DNA of 64,000 nucleotides from an uncultured Paracoccaceae bacterium (GTDB lineage: Bacteria; Pseudomonadota; Alphaproteobacteria; Rhodobacterales; Rhodobacteraceae), in contig CANKYO010000008.1 of assembly GCA_947488175.1 (NCBI GenBank), positions 186,001 to 250,000 of the forward strand, given 5' to 3'. Numbering within the stretch: the first letter of the stretch is position 1; each line of letters starts with the position of its first letter. The translations under genes were made by a program, and so were the position numbers. Of the stretch, positions 55,303 through 62,282 are shown piece after piece. The notes below the pieces were generated by a model. That model saw nothing but the letters and a program-made list of their open reading frames with translations, was not told the DNA's origin and did not search any database.

Positions 55303-55479
55303 AACAATAAGTTCAACGACATCGATCCGGCGCTCCCCGCTTTCGATGCGCGCAACGAAGGACTGATGGCAACGCAAACGGTCTGCCAACTCTGCTTGCG
55401 TCAATCCGGCTGATTTTCTGGCTTCAATGAGCGCTTGGCACAGCGTTTCATGGCCTTTGCTTCTAATGGTCTTAGCCAA
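55222..55479 (-). CDS. XRE-family helix-turn-helix regulator, 85 residues
   Basis: The protein is a single lambda-repressor-like HTH: LCQALIEARKSAGLTQAELADRLRCHQSFVARIESGERRIDVVELIVLTRALG. It stands alone and divergent from the ParA-like gene 166 bp away, which it may control. Confidence 0.88.
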   Translation of the reverse strand: MAKTIRSKGHETLCQALIEARKSAGLTQAELADRLRCHQSFVARIESGERRIDVVELIVLTRALGIAIEDTVALVEHSTPKDHRI

Positions 55480-55645
55480 TCGCCGCGATCTCCTTCGCGA
55501 CGAGCGTTAATCTACTTGTCAGATTATCTAAAAAATAGATATATTTCCTTTATCGAAGATATATAAGCGCTTCAAACCAGGACAAAGAGCCTCCTAGGCG
55601 AAGAGAACTGCATGCAAGTCATCGCCACTAGAGGAACGAATTGAA

Positions 55646-56362
55646 ATGGAGCCAAACCTGCACATTATTTCGTGCCTCGGTTTCAAGGGTGGAACTGGTC
55701 GGACAACCACCTCTGCTGCGCTTGCGTTCGGACTGGCCTCAATCGGCCAGCGCGTTGCTCTCGTTGATGCAGGATATGCGGTTCCACTTGAGGAACGACT
55801 CGTGTCGACAGGACATGGTGCTGTGCCAGACCACAGCATTCTTGGTCGATGGGCCGAGACAATGCAGGCTGGATCAATTTGCGAGGGGGATATTCAGTAC
55901 ATTCGCGCAACAACTGCTCCCTACCTCAAAGCTGTTCTCAATCAGCTAAGGCGGGAAAATTGGACACACGTAGTCATCGACACTCCGGCTCACCAGACAG
56001 CCTCGGTCTTCGAGGCGGCAGGGAGATCCTCGCTTCTGATAATTCCAGCGCGGAACGCCCCCGACGCCAAAGAAGTTAAAGACCTTCTACCAGACGAGCT
56101 CTTAATCCGACAAGACAGGCTCAGATGTTTGGTGGCAGGTTCAGAGCAGTCGCAGAGTGTTCGCGCCGCTTTCTCGCCACTGCTGGTGTTAACATCGGAA
56201 CTGCCCTTCGATCCAAGTTTCACGGGGGTCATTCCACATCAGAATTCCAACACAGATCAAAGTACACCGGAAGGCAGTTGGCAGCGGTGGTGTAGCCGAC
56301 ATTGGCCACCTAATTTGGATGCTGCAGTCGCAGCCCGCAAAGCGGACACTCGCGACTGCTAG
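55646..56362 (+). CDS. ParA/MinD-like ATPase, solitary
   Basis: The 238-residue protein has a deviant Walker A motif KGGTGRTTTS at about 14-23, where the usual lysine near the end is arginine. VALVDAGY (switch I) and VVIDTPAH (Walker B) follow. It resembles VirC1/ParA-like proteins of plasmids and integrative elements. No parB follows. The last 15-20 codons run through a copy of the short dispersed motif (CGCAGCCCGCAAAGCGGACA), so the native C-terminus was probably lost. Confidence 0.75.
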   Translation: MEPNLHIISCLGFKGGTGRTTTSAALAFGLASIGQRVALVDAGYAVPLEERLVSTGHGAVPDHSILGRWAETMQAGSICEGDIQYIRATTAPYLKAVLNQLRRENWTHVVIDTPAHQTASVFEAAGRSSLLIIPARNAPDAKEVKDLLPDELLIRQDRLRCLVAGSEQSQSVRAAFSPLLVLTSELPFDPSFTGVIPHQNSNTDQSTPEGSWQRWCSRHWPPNLDAAVAARKADTRDC

Positions 56363-56404
56363 ATTTCCAACGAGTCGGGCATACTGTCGGAGTGTATTTG
56401 GATC

Positions 56405-56980
56405 CTACGGTTCCAAAGCTTCAATTATTGCACGTGATTGACGACACTCTGCCAAACCAGGTCTGGTCACGAAATACAGAGGTGCCGTGATTCCATTTAA
56501 GGAAATGGCACGCTCTGAAAGGGAGCCATGTCGTGTTTTGGCGGCAAGCAGCAGCGCATCAAGGTCGTTAGACCAGATCAGTTCGACGTCATCCGTTGTC
56601 CGCGTCTCCCGGACATAGGGCTCAAGCTCTTTTGAATGCCGGGGCCATCCGTTTGGCAAACGGTCGGCGACAAGGGGATCCACGCCTATGCTCAATTTGC
56701 GACCGTTGAGCGCAGGAGCAACCGCTTCGGTCGCGTCTGTCAAAACGTCGAAAGCGCGCGAAACATCGGGGAGATAAGCCGCGCCCTCTCGCGTCAACAG
56801 CAATCCCTGTGGCAACCGCCGGAAGAGCGAAATGCCAAGGGACATCTCCAATCGCTTCACTTGTTGACTGACGGCACCCGCCGTAACCCCAAGCTCGGCT
56901 GCTGCCGCCTTGAAACTCAGATGCCGCGCGGCCGCCTCAAACGCCTTGAGGCCGTTCAGGGACGGAATTCGATAGGTCAT
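56405..56980 (-). CDS. Short LysR-family regulator (GcvA-like)
   Basis: The 191-residue protein has an intact N-terminal winged helix (LNGLKAFEAAARHLSFKAAAAELGVTAGAVSQQVKRLEMSLGISLFRR). Its effector domain is only about half of the usual 300-residue LysR length. The end (PLYFVTRPGLAE, then EALEP) resembles the normal GcvA-type C-terminus, so an internal deletion is likely. It is divergent from the ridA-VOC pair and may have regulated it. Confidence 0.8.
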   Translation of the reverse strand: MTYRIPSLNGLKAFEAAARHLSFKAAAAELGVTAGAVSQQVKRLEMSLGISLFRRLPQGLLLTREGAAYLPDVSRAFDVLTDATEAVAPALNGRKLSIGVDPLVADRLPNGWPRHSKELEPYVRETRTTDDVELIWSNDLDALLLAAKTRHGSLSERAISLNGITAPLYFVTRPGLAECRQSRAIIEALEP

Positions 56981-57107
56981 GGCGCTTCCTAGCACAGGCG
57001 CCCGGCGCAGTAGACCGAGATTTTCTAAGCCTCGCGCTCAATTTCTATCGTTTGAACAAAGCAGGCCCATCCACTCAAATCCTCTCAACAAACAGAAAGG
57101 GGGTCCT

Positions 57108-57530
57108 ATGACGATCAGATACAATCCTCCCACCGGATGGCCGCAACTCGGGCGCCCCTTCCATCATGGCGTGGTCGAACCGAAAGGCCGCGTCCTTCAC
57201 ATGACGGGGCAAGTCGCCTGGGACCAGAATGGGACTGTCATCGGAAAAGGCGACTGTGAAACGCAGGCCCGGCAATGCTTCGACAATGTCGAAAACATCC
57301 TGAAGGCGGTGGGCGGGAGTTTGGACGACATCGTGTCGTTGACCGTCTTTTACCTCGATCCGGCAGACATGCCCGCCATTCAGAAAGTCCGCGCCGAACG
57401 CCTGCAATTGGCGCACGGCCCCGTCAGCATTCTCATCCAAGCCGCCGGGCTGATCACACCCGACCTTCTTGTGGAAGTCGCCCCCATTGCCGTGATCCCC
57501 GACGATCGCTTTCACGAACCAAAATACTGA
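57108..57530 (+). CDS. RidA-family protein (reactive intermediate/imine deaminase fold)
   Basis: The 140 residues show the YjgF/RidA pattern: PFHHGVVEPKGRVLHMTGQVAWDQNG, ETQARQCFDNVENILKAVGGSLDDIVSLTVFYLD, and a C-terminal LLVEVAPIAVIP, where canonical RidA has the catalytic arginine followed by VE. The arginine is replaced by leucine here, so imine hydrolysis is doubtful. GAAAGGGGG precedes the ATG at 57108. The VOC gene follows after 12 bp. Confidence 0.87.
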   Translation: MTIRYNPPTGWPQLGRPFHHGVVEPKGRVLHMTGQVAWDQNGTVIGKGDCETQARQCFDNVENILKAVGGSLDDIVSLTVFYLDPADMPAIQKVRAERLQLAHGPVSILIQAAGLITPDLLVEVAPIAVIPDDRFHEPKY

Positions 57531-57542
57531 GGGTGGATAGCC

Positions 57543-57992
57543 ATGAACAAACATGAAGGTTTCAAAGCCATTCGCAGTTTGGACTACGTGATCCTTCTTT
57601 GCGATGACCTCGCGAAGATGAAAGCGTTCTACGAGCGGCTGTTCGAGTTCCAAGTCGAGGAGGAATTTCCGGACCGGATGATTTTCTTTCGGGTCGGCAC
57701 GTTGTTTCTTGGTCTAAGAAAACGCGGTCGCCCCTACGACGGGCCAAGCCTCCCGGCGCCGTCCGCATCCATTCAGATCAGCTTTCGCGTACCGCCAGCC
57801 GATGTCGATCTCGCCTATGACAGGCTGGTCGCAGACAGCATCGACGTGATCGAGCCTCCGACAAACCAGGACTGGCCCCACAGGACGGTGTTTTTCCGCG
57901 ACCCGGAGCATAACATCATTGAAATCTTCGCCGACATTCACCCGAGTGAAACATTGGCTGAGCCTTCCGGCGTTCATCAGGTAGTCGACTGA
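57543..57992 (+). CDS. VOC-family (glyoxalase/dioxygenase fold) protein
   Basis: The 149-residue protein is one VOC unit of two beta-alpha-beta-beta-beta modules: LDYVILLCDDLAKMKAFYERLFEFQVEEEF, then DWPHRTVFFRDPEHNIIEIFAD with the terminal metal glutamate. No first-position histidine is seen in LDYVIL, so the metal site may be incomplete. Likely co-transcribed with the RidA gene. Substrate unknown. Confidence 0.85.
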   Translation: MNKHEGFKAIRSLDYVILLCDDLAKMKAFYERLFEFQVEEEFPDRMIFFRVGTLFLGLRKRGRPYDGPSLPAPSASIQISFRVPPADVDLAYDRLVADSIDVIEPPTNQDWPHRTVFFRDPEHNIIEIFADIHPSETLAEPSGVHQVVD

Positions 57993-58047
57993 TGGCGGTT
58001 GCAGGGAATGGCACCCGCTTTCGTGGGCAGTCTCGCCGTCGCTGCGG

Positions 58048-58755
58048 TCAAAGGATGCGATCAACCTCACTGTCCGCAAACCCGAACGCTGTCATCAATC
58101 GTCGATGCTTAGCACCGCCGATGAACGTGTTCAGAACCTGATCTACACGGTTTCGAAGGTCATTGGCGGAAAGCCCGAAGGCGAAACACCCGAACGCCGG
58201 CGCCCTTTCCTTAAACGGAACGTTCACGACGGCGAGGTCAGCGGCATTGTTCGTTCGAAGAAAGCCTTCGTGGGCGCGAGTAACACTGGCAAAGGCACTG
58301 ACCGTCCGATCCTGCACCGCCCGTGCAGCATCCACGTAGGTCTCAAACACGCGGATCTGGCTGGGCATCACGCCGAGTTCAAGGGCCGTCACATGCTGTA
58401 CCTGGTCTCGTATGACAGCAAGTTTCAGATCACCCGTAACGGCAAGGTTCCGATATCCAGCCAAGCGCTGCGCATCCTCTGCCCGGACAAGTAATCCATC
58501 CGGCAAGGCCCAGATCGGCCTGCTGAACGAAGCAACGCGCTGCCGTTTAGGGGATGCAAAAAGACCTGTGGTCATCTGCCAGTCGCCTTGGGCCAGACCG
58601 GGCAGAAGCTGGGCGAACTCGGTTTCGACAAACTCAACGTCACCAATACCGAGTTGATCAACGACGTACCGCGCCAACTCAACCTCGCATCCGGTCACGG
58701 CTCCTGCATCGTTCACATAGTTGAACGGCGGCTCGATAAGATAAGCGACCCTCAC
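58048..58755 (-). CDS. Solute-binding family 3 domain protein lacking a signal peptide
   Basis: The 235 residues have the family 3 (amino-acid) binding fold: VRVAYLIEPPFNYVNDAGAVTGCEVELARYVVDQLG, then LLPGLAQGDWQMTTGLFASPKRQRVASFSRP. The GTG at 58755 overlaps the SDR stop (GTGA), so it is the probable start. No export signal is present, which is unusual for a binding protein. Either the signal was lost or the protein senses a ligand in the cytoplasm. No permease or ATPase gene is adjacent. Confidence 0.8.
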   Translation of the reverse strand: MRVAYLIEPPFNYVNDAGAVTGCEVELARYVVDQLGIGDVEFVETEFAQLLPGLAQGDWQMTTGLFASPKRQRVASFSRPIWALPDGLLVRAEDAQRLAGYRNLAVTGDLKLAVIRDQVQHVTALELGVMPSQIRVFETYVDAARAVQDRTVSAFASVTRAHEGFLRTNNAADLAVVNVPFKERAPAFGCFAFGLSANDLRNRVDQVLNTFIGGAKHRRLMTAFGFADSEVDRIL

Positions 58756-59351
58756 GCCACAATCACCACTTGACCAGTGATCGCCCCCTCGACGCATTTG
58801 GCAAACGCTCGTCCAACCCGCTCCGACGGCACCCTCTCATGGCCCGGAAACAGGGTGCCATAGCGGCGCTCGGACACGTCGAGCAGGCCGGGGCTCACCA
58901 CGTTGATCCGCACCCCCGGGGGCATCTCGATCGCGGCGCTTTTCACGAAGCCCGCAAGCGCACCGTTTGCCAACGCTGCTCCAGTACCTGCAACAACCGG
59001 GTCGCGGTCAAGAACACCACTGGTCAATGTAAAGGAGCCTTTGCCCGCGAGCCACCTCATCCCCGCCAGAACAAGGTTGATTTGCCCCATCACTTTGGCC
59101 TCAAGCCCTAGCTTCAGCGACGCATTCGTCTGCTCCGCAAGCAGGGCGAAATGAACATGACCAGTGGCTGAGACGAGCGCATCGAAGGTCCCGACTTCTT
59201 CATACATCGCCTCGATAGAGCCAAGGTCAGAGATATCGGCGCGCACGTCCCCGGAGTTTCGACCAACGCGAATAATGTCGTGACGCTGCGAAAGCTCGGC
59301 AAAGGCGGCCCGCCCGACATCGCCTGAGGCACCGACGAGGATGATTTTCAT
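58752..59351 (-). CDS. Short-chain dehydrogenase/reductase
   Basis: The 199 residues start IILVGASGDVGRAAFAEL (dinucleotide binding). The NAG region is replaced by SATGHVHF, and the serine in TSGVLD and a tyrosine-less ALANGALAGFVKSAAIEM segment follow. The usual catalytic tyrosine of the YxxxK motif appears to be absent (alanine region), so activity is uncertain. Similar to small SDRs annotated YbbO/short-chain. ATGA overlap with merR upstream. Confidence 0.83.
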   Translation of the reverse strand: MKIILVGASGDVGRAAFAELSQRHDIIRVGRNSGDVRADISDLGSIEAMYEEVGTFDALVSATGHVHFALLAEQTNASLKLGLEAKVMGQINLVLAGMRWLAGKGSFTLTSGVLDRDPVVAGTGAALANGALAGFVKSAAIEMPPGVRINVVSPGLLDVSERRYGTLFPGHERVPSERVGRAFAKCVEGAITGQVVIVA

Positions 59352-59701
59352 CGCAGATACTCCTCATAGATTTCGAGCTTTCTGGCGAGAATCTCGTCAC
59401 ACCGATCAAGATCGTCGCGGCGTTTGGCCAAAAGCCGGGAGTGATCGAGCAGGATGCTCTTGCGATCTGGGATGGTCGCATCCCCTTGCGCATAAAGCGC
59501 CGCAAACCGCTGCATCACCTTCATCGGCATACCGGTTTCGCGAAGCCAGTAAAGCAGTGTCAGCCAGTCGACATTCTCTTGCGAAAACCGCCGCTGCCCG
59601 TCAGAACTGCGCGTTATATTCGGGACGAGCCCCTCTGCCTCGTAAAATCGGATTGTATCAACCTTGAGCCCCGACCGGGCCGCAGCTTCAGAGATGCGCA
59701 T
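59348..59701 (-). CDS. MerR-family transcriptional regulator
   Basis: The 117 residues have the MerR winged helix (MRISEAAARSGLKVDTIRFYEAEGLVPNITRSSDGQRRFSQENVDWLTLLYWLRETGMPMKVM) and a coiled-coil (LLDHSRLLAKRRDDLDRCDEILARKLEIYEEYL). It resembles the short regulators found with SDR or aldo-keto reductase genes. First gene of a three-gene minus-strand operon with the SDR and binding protein. Confidence 0.9.
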   Translation of the reverse strand: MRISEAAARSGLKVDTIRFYEAEGLVPNITRSSDGQRRFSQENVDWLTLLYWLRETGMPMKVMQRFAALYAQGDATIPDRKSILLDHSRLLAKRRDDLDRCDEILARKLEIYEEYLR

Positions 59702-60036
59702 CACGAAAGACCTCCAGTGCCTATGCTGATACCGGCCTTGAGTAACTCCAGGTCAAGAACAAATCTGGAAAAGTGTCGGCCCGTTGGGGACTCTCAGCAC
59801 GATGTCAAGATGCTGCGGTTGCAGCCCGCAAAGCTGCCATTCGCTGCAGTCAGTCGGGTATCGCGATGACAAATCTCGGGACGACGAATAAAAGCGGCCC
59901 TTGGTTCTCTTGGCCCGGATGTCCGATTTTCATGCTGTTTAGTATGTTCGCATGATGTCGGGCTTTGATAAACATCAATCGGATCGGAAGGATCATCACT
60001 ACATGACTAGGAATTGGGTCCCTTTGTGGAGACGAA
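59702..60036. other. Divergent intergenic region, merR to hydrolase
   Basis: No gene is visible. It contains the merR promoter on the left, a copy of the short dispersed motif at about 59807-59850 (CAAGATGCTGCGGTTGCAGC and CCATTCGCTGCA), and the hydrolase promoter on the right. Confidence 0.4.
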
Positions 60037-61029
60037 GTGTTGTCTATTTCAAGGCGAAGTTTGATGACTGGACTGGCCGCTGTATCTGCCGCCGCGCTAT
60101 TTGGTAGCGGCTATGCAGTTGCATCCTACCGGGAGACAGTTGCAGCTGCTCATGCGCGAGTTGCTCAGAGAAGCAGGCTAACAGAAACTCGTTTTGGCGC
60201 TCTCGAATACGCCGTCCAAGGCCACGGAGAGCCATTCTTGATGATACATGGAACAGGAGGCGGCTTTGATCACGGTCTGCGCTTTGCCGGAGGAATAATA
60301 TCCAACGGATTTCAGGTCATTGCGCCCTCACGCTTTGGATATCTTCGCAGCAGTTTCCCAACTGATCCATCGCCTCAAAACCAAGCGGATGCATTTGTGG
60401 ACCTGTTGGACGCATTGAACATTGACCGAATTCCTATTGCGGGTGGCTCAGCTGGTGCGCTGTCAGCAGCTTACTTTGCCCTTTGTCACCCCGACCGTTG
60501 TTCACACCTGATTCTTATTGTTCCCGCCATGAATCTGACTAATCGTGATCCTGTCGAATTCACCCGCACGCAGCAATTCTTTGTGAAAAGGCTCCTTTTA
60601 TCGGATCGCTGGTTCTGGGCTGCTCTGAAGTTAGCACCAAACCAGCTGATCGGCACTTTGTTGGCGACTGACCCAAAACTCTTGGAGACGGTGTCTGCTT
60701 CCGAGCGTGAAAGGGCCAACCTCGTGTTGAATGAATTGATGCCAGTCAGTTTGCGCGCCAAGGGGATGGCCAATGATGGCAGGTATGCGGGACAACCAAC
60801 GGATATCGACTTTTCACAAGTGGAAACGCCAACGCTCATCATTTCCGCCGACGATGATCGCTTCGGAACAGCACAGACAGCGCAAATCGTTTCGGACAGG
60901 ATGCCGGAGGCGCAACTGCAGATTTTTCCTACAGGTGGCCATCTCTGGCTTGGGCACGACAAAGCAGTGTCGGACAAGATCGCAGAGTTTGTCCGGCTTC
61001 ACACAGGCGGTCAGATTCAGGCTAACTAG
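60037..61029 (+). CDS. Exported alpha/beta hydrolase
   Basis: The 330-residue protein begins with a basic, hydrophobic signal-like segment containing SRRSLMTG (possible Tat motif) and reading LAAVSAAALFGSGYAVA. The hydrolase fold has the oxyanion-hole HGTGGG, the nucleophile elbow GGSAGALSA at about 137-145, the acid in ISADDDRFG and the histidine in GGHLWLGHD. The start appears to be GTG at 60037. Substrate unknown. Lower GC than its neighbours, in keeping with transfer. Confidence 0.82.
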   Translation: MLSISRRSLMTGLAAVSAAALFGSGYAVASYRETVAAAHARVAQRSRLTETRFGALEYAVQGHGEPFLMIHGTGGGFDHGLRFAGGIISNGFQVIAPSRFGYLRSSFPTDPSPQNQADAFVDLLDALNIDRIPIAGGSAGALSAAYFALCHPDRCSHLILIVPAMNLTNRDPVEFTRTQQFFVKRLLLSDRWFWAALKLAPNQLIGTLLATDPKLLETVSASERERANLVLNELMPVSLRAKGMANDGRYAGQPTDIDFSQVETPTLIISADDDRFGTAQTAQIVSDRMPEAQLQIFPTGGHLWLGHDKAVSDKIAEFVRLHTGGQIQAN

Positions 61030-61574
61030 TGCTGAAGCGCGACGAGCCTCCATTCCAGACTTTCGCTGCGTTGCCTCGGTGAAGTAACATTGGGCTCGCT
61101 GCTGAATTCGGAGGCCGCGCGGCATTGGCCGCGGTGAGAACAACAGCCCGGCCATGGACGACTCAATGCGGACACTTGTTCATCCCAACGATACTGTTGT
61201 CGCTGTGCTCTAATTAATCAGAATCTCAGTTGAAATTTTCGTTTGTTATCAGCGGCAAACTGTACCCTTAGTTGCCAGACAGTCAGATCTCTGGACAGCT
61301 CTCCACGGCTTTGGTGTACCGTTCAAGAGATCGCCCTTTCAGAAAGCGATGGGCGTCGAGGTAAGACCTGAAACGCAGTTTATGGGCATATTGGAACTAA
61401 GAGTACAAAATGCCCGGGAATCCGCGAGGATCCGCAGAATCTGATTAATTAGGGTGCAGTGGCACCTCAGAATAGAGGATCACGCGGCGCGGTTATTGAT
61501 TTTGATCAATGCCCCACTGCGGCAGCGCAGAAATACTCGCCCCTGTTCACGCCACTACCTTGGGGGAGCACCGC
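61030..61574. other. Intergenic region with an inverted-repeat remnant
   Basis: No complete gene is visible in these 545 bases. The centre is bounded by two diverged inverted repeats (61210-61277 and 61393-61452). A short minus-strand stretch between them (SYLDAHRFLKGRSLERYTKA) may be a transposase remnant. Confidence 0.4.
61210..61452. repeat. Inverted repeats bounding a 243-bp element
   Basis: CTAATTAATCAGAATCT at 61210-61226 is matched on the other strand by CTAATTAATCAGATTCT at 61452-61436. Further in, TGTACCCTTAGTTGCCA (61261) is matched by TGTACTCTTAGTTCCAA (reverse of 61391-61407). The two-part match in inverted order suggests the ends of a small mobile element. Confidence 0.55.
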
Positions 61575-62282
61575 GTGCCTGAAATCGTTTTCCGCACCGA
61601 AGGCATCACCAAGGTCTATCAGACCGGTGAGGTGAAGGTCTTTGCCCTCGCCGGTGTCGACCTGTCGCTTTACGCCGGTGAAATGGCGGTGCTGCTGGGG
61701 CCGTCGGGCAGCGGGAAATCGACCTTGCTCAATATCCTGGGCGGGCTGGATCGGGCTACCACGGGCCGCGTCTGGTTTCGCGGGAAGGAGTTGACGGACC
61801 TGCCCGACCGCGGCCTCACGCGCTACCGGCGCGATCATGTGGGCTTTGTCTTCCAGTTCTACAACCTCGTCCCGAGCCTGACGGCGCGCGAGAACGTGCA
61901 GCTGGTCACAGATGTCTCTCACGATCCGATGCCGGCGGAAGAGGCACTCGCGATGGTCGATCTCGCCGACCGGTTGGATCATTTCCCCTCAGAGATGTCG
62001 GGCGGCGAACAACAGCGCGTGGCCATCGCCCGCGCCATCGCGAAACGGCCCGAAATCCTGCTGTGTGATGAACCCACAGGCGCGCTCGACAGCAAGACCG
62101 GCATTCAGGTGCTGCAGGTGCTGGAAGAGATCAACCGCCGCTTTGGCACCACCACCGTCATCATCACGCACAACGCCGATATCCAGCGCATGGCGCACCG
62201 GGTGATCCAATTTCAGGACGGCAAGATCAGCAGCGTGCACACCAACGACACCCGCATGTCGGCAGAGGAGCTTGTTTGGTGA
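61575..62282 (+). CDS. ABC exporter ATP-binding protein (LolD/MacB type)
   Basis: The 235 residues have Walker [10 protein letters not shown] at about 44-52, Q-loop [13 protein letters not shown], the signature [15 protein letters not shown], Walker [17 protein letters not shown] and the switch histidine in [14 protein letters not shown]. The LDS-x-TG segment after Walker B is typical of LolD/MacB. I prefer the GTG at 61575 with GGGGGAG upstream; an ATG at 61509 is the alternative. The permease follows with a TGATG overlap. Confidence 0.9.
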   Translation: MPEIVFRTEGITKVYQTGEVKVFALAGVDLSLYAGEMAVLLGPSGSGKSTLLNILGGLDRATTGRVWFRGKELTDLPDRGLTRYRRDHVGFVFQFYNLVPSLTARENVQLVTDVSHDPMPAEEALAMVDLADRLDHFPSEMSGGEQQRVAIARAIAKRPEILLCDEPTGALDSKTGIQVLQVLEEINRRFGTTTVIITHNADIQRMAHRVIQFQDGKISSVHTNDTRMSAEELVW

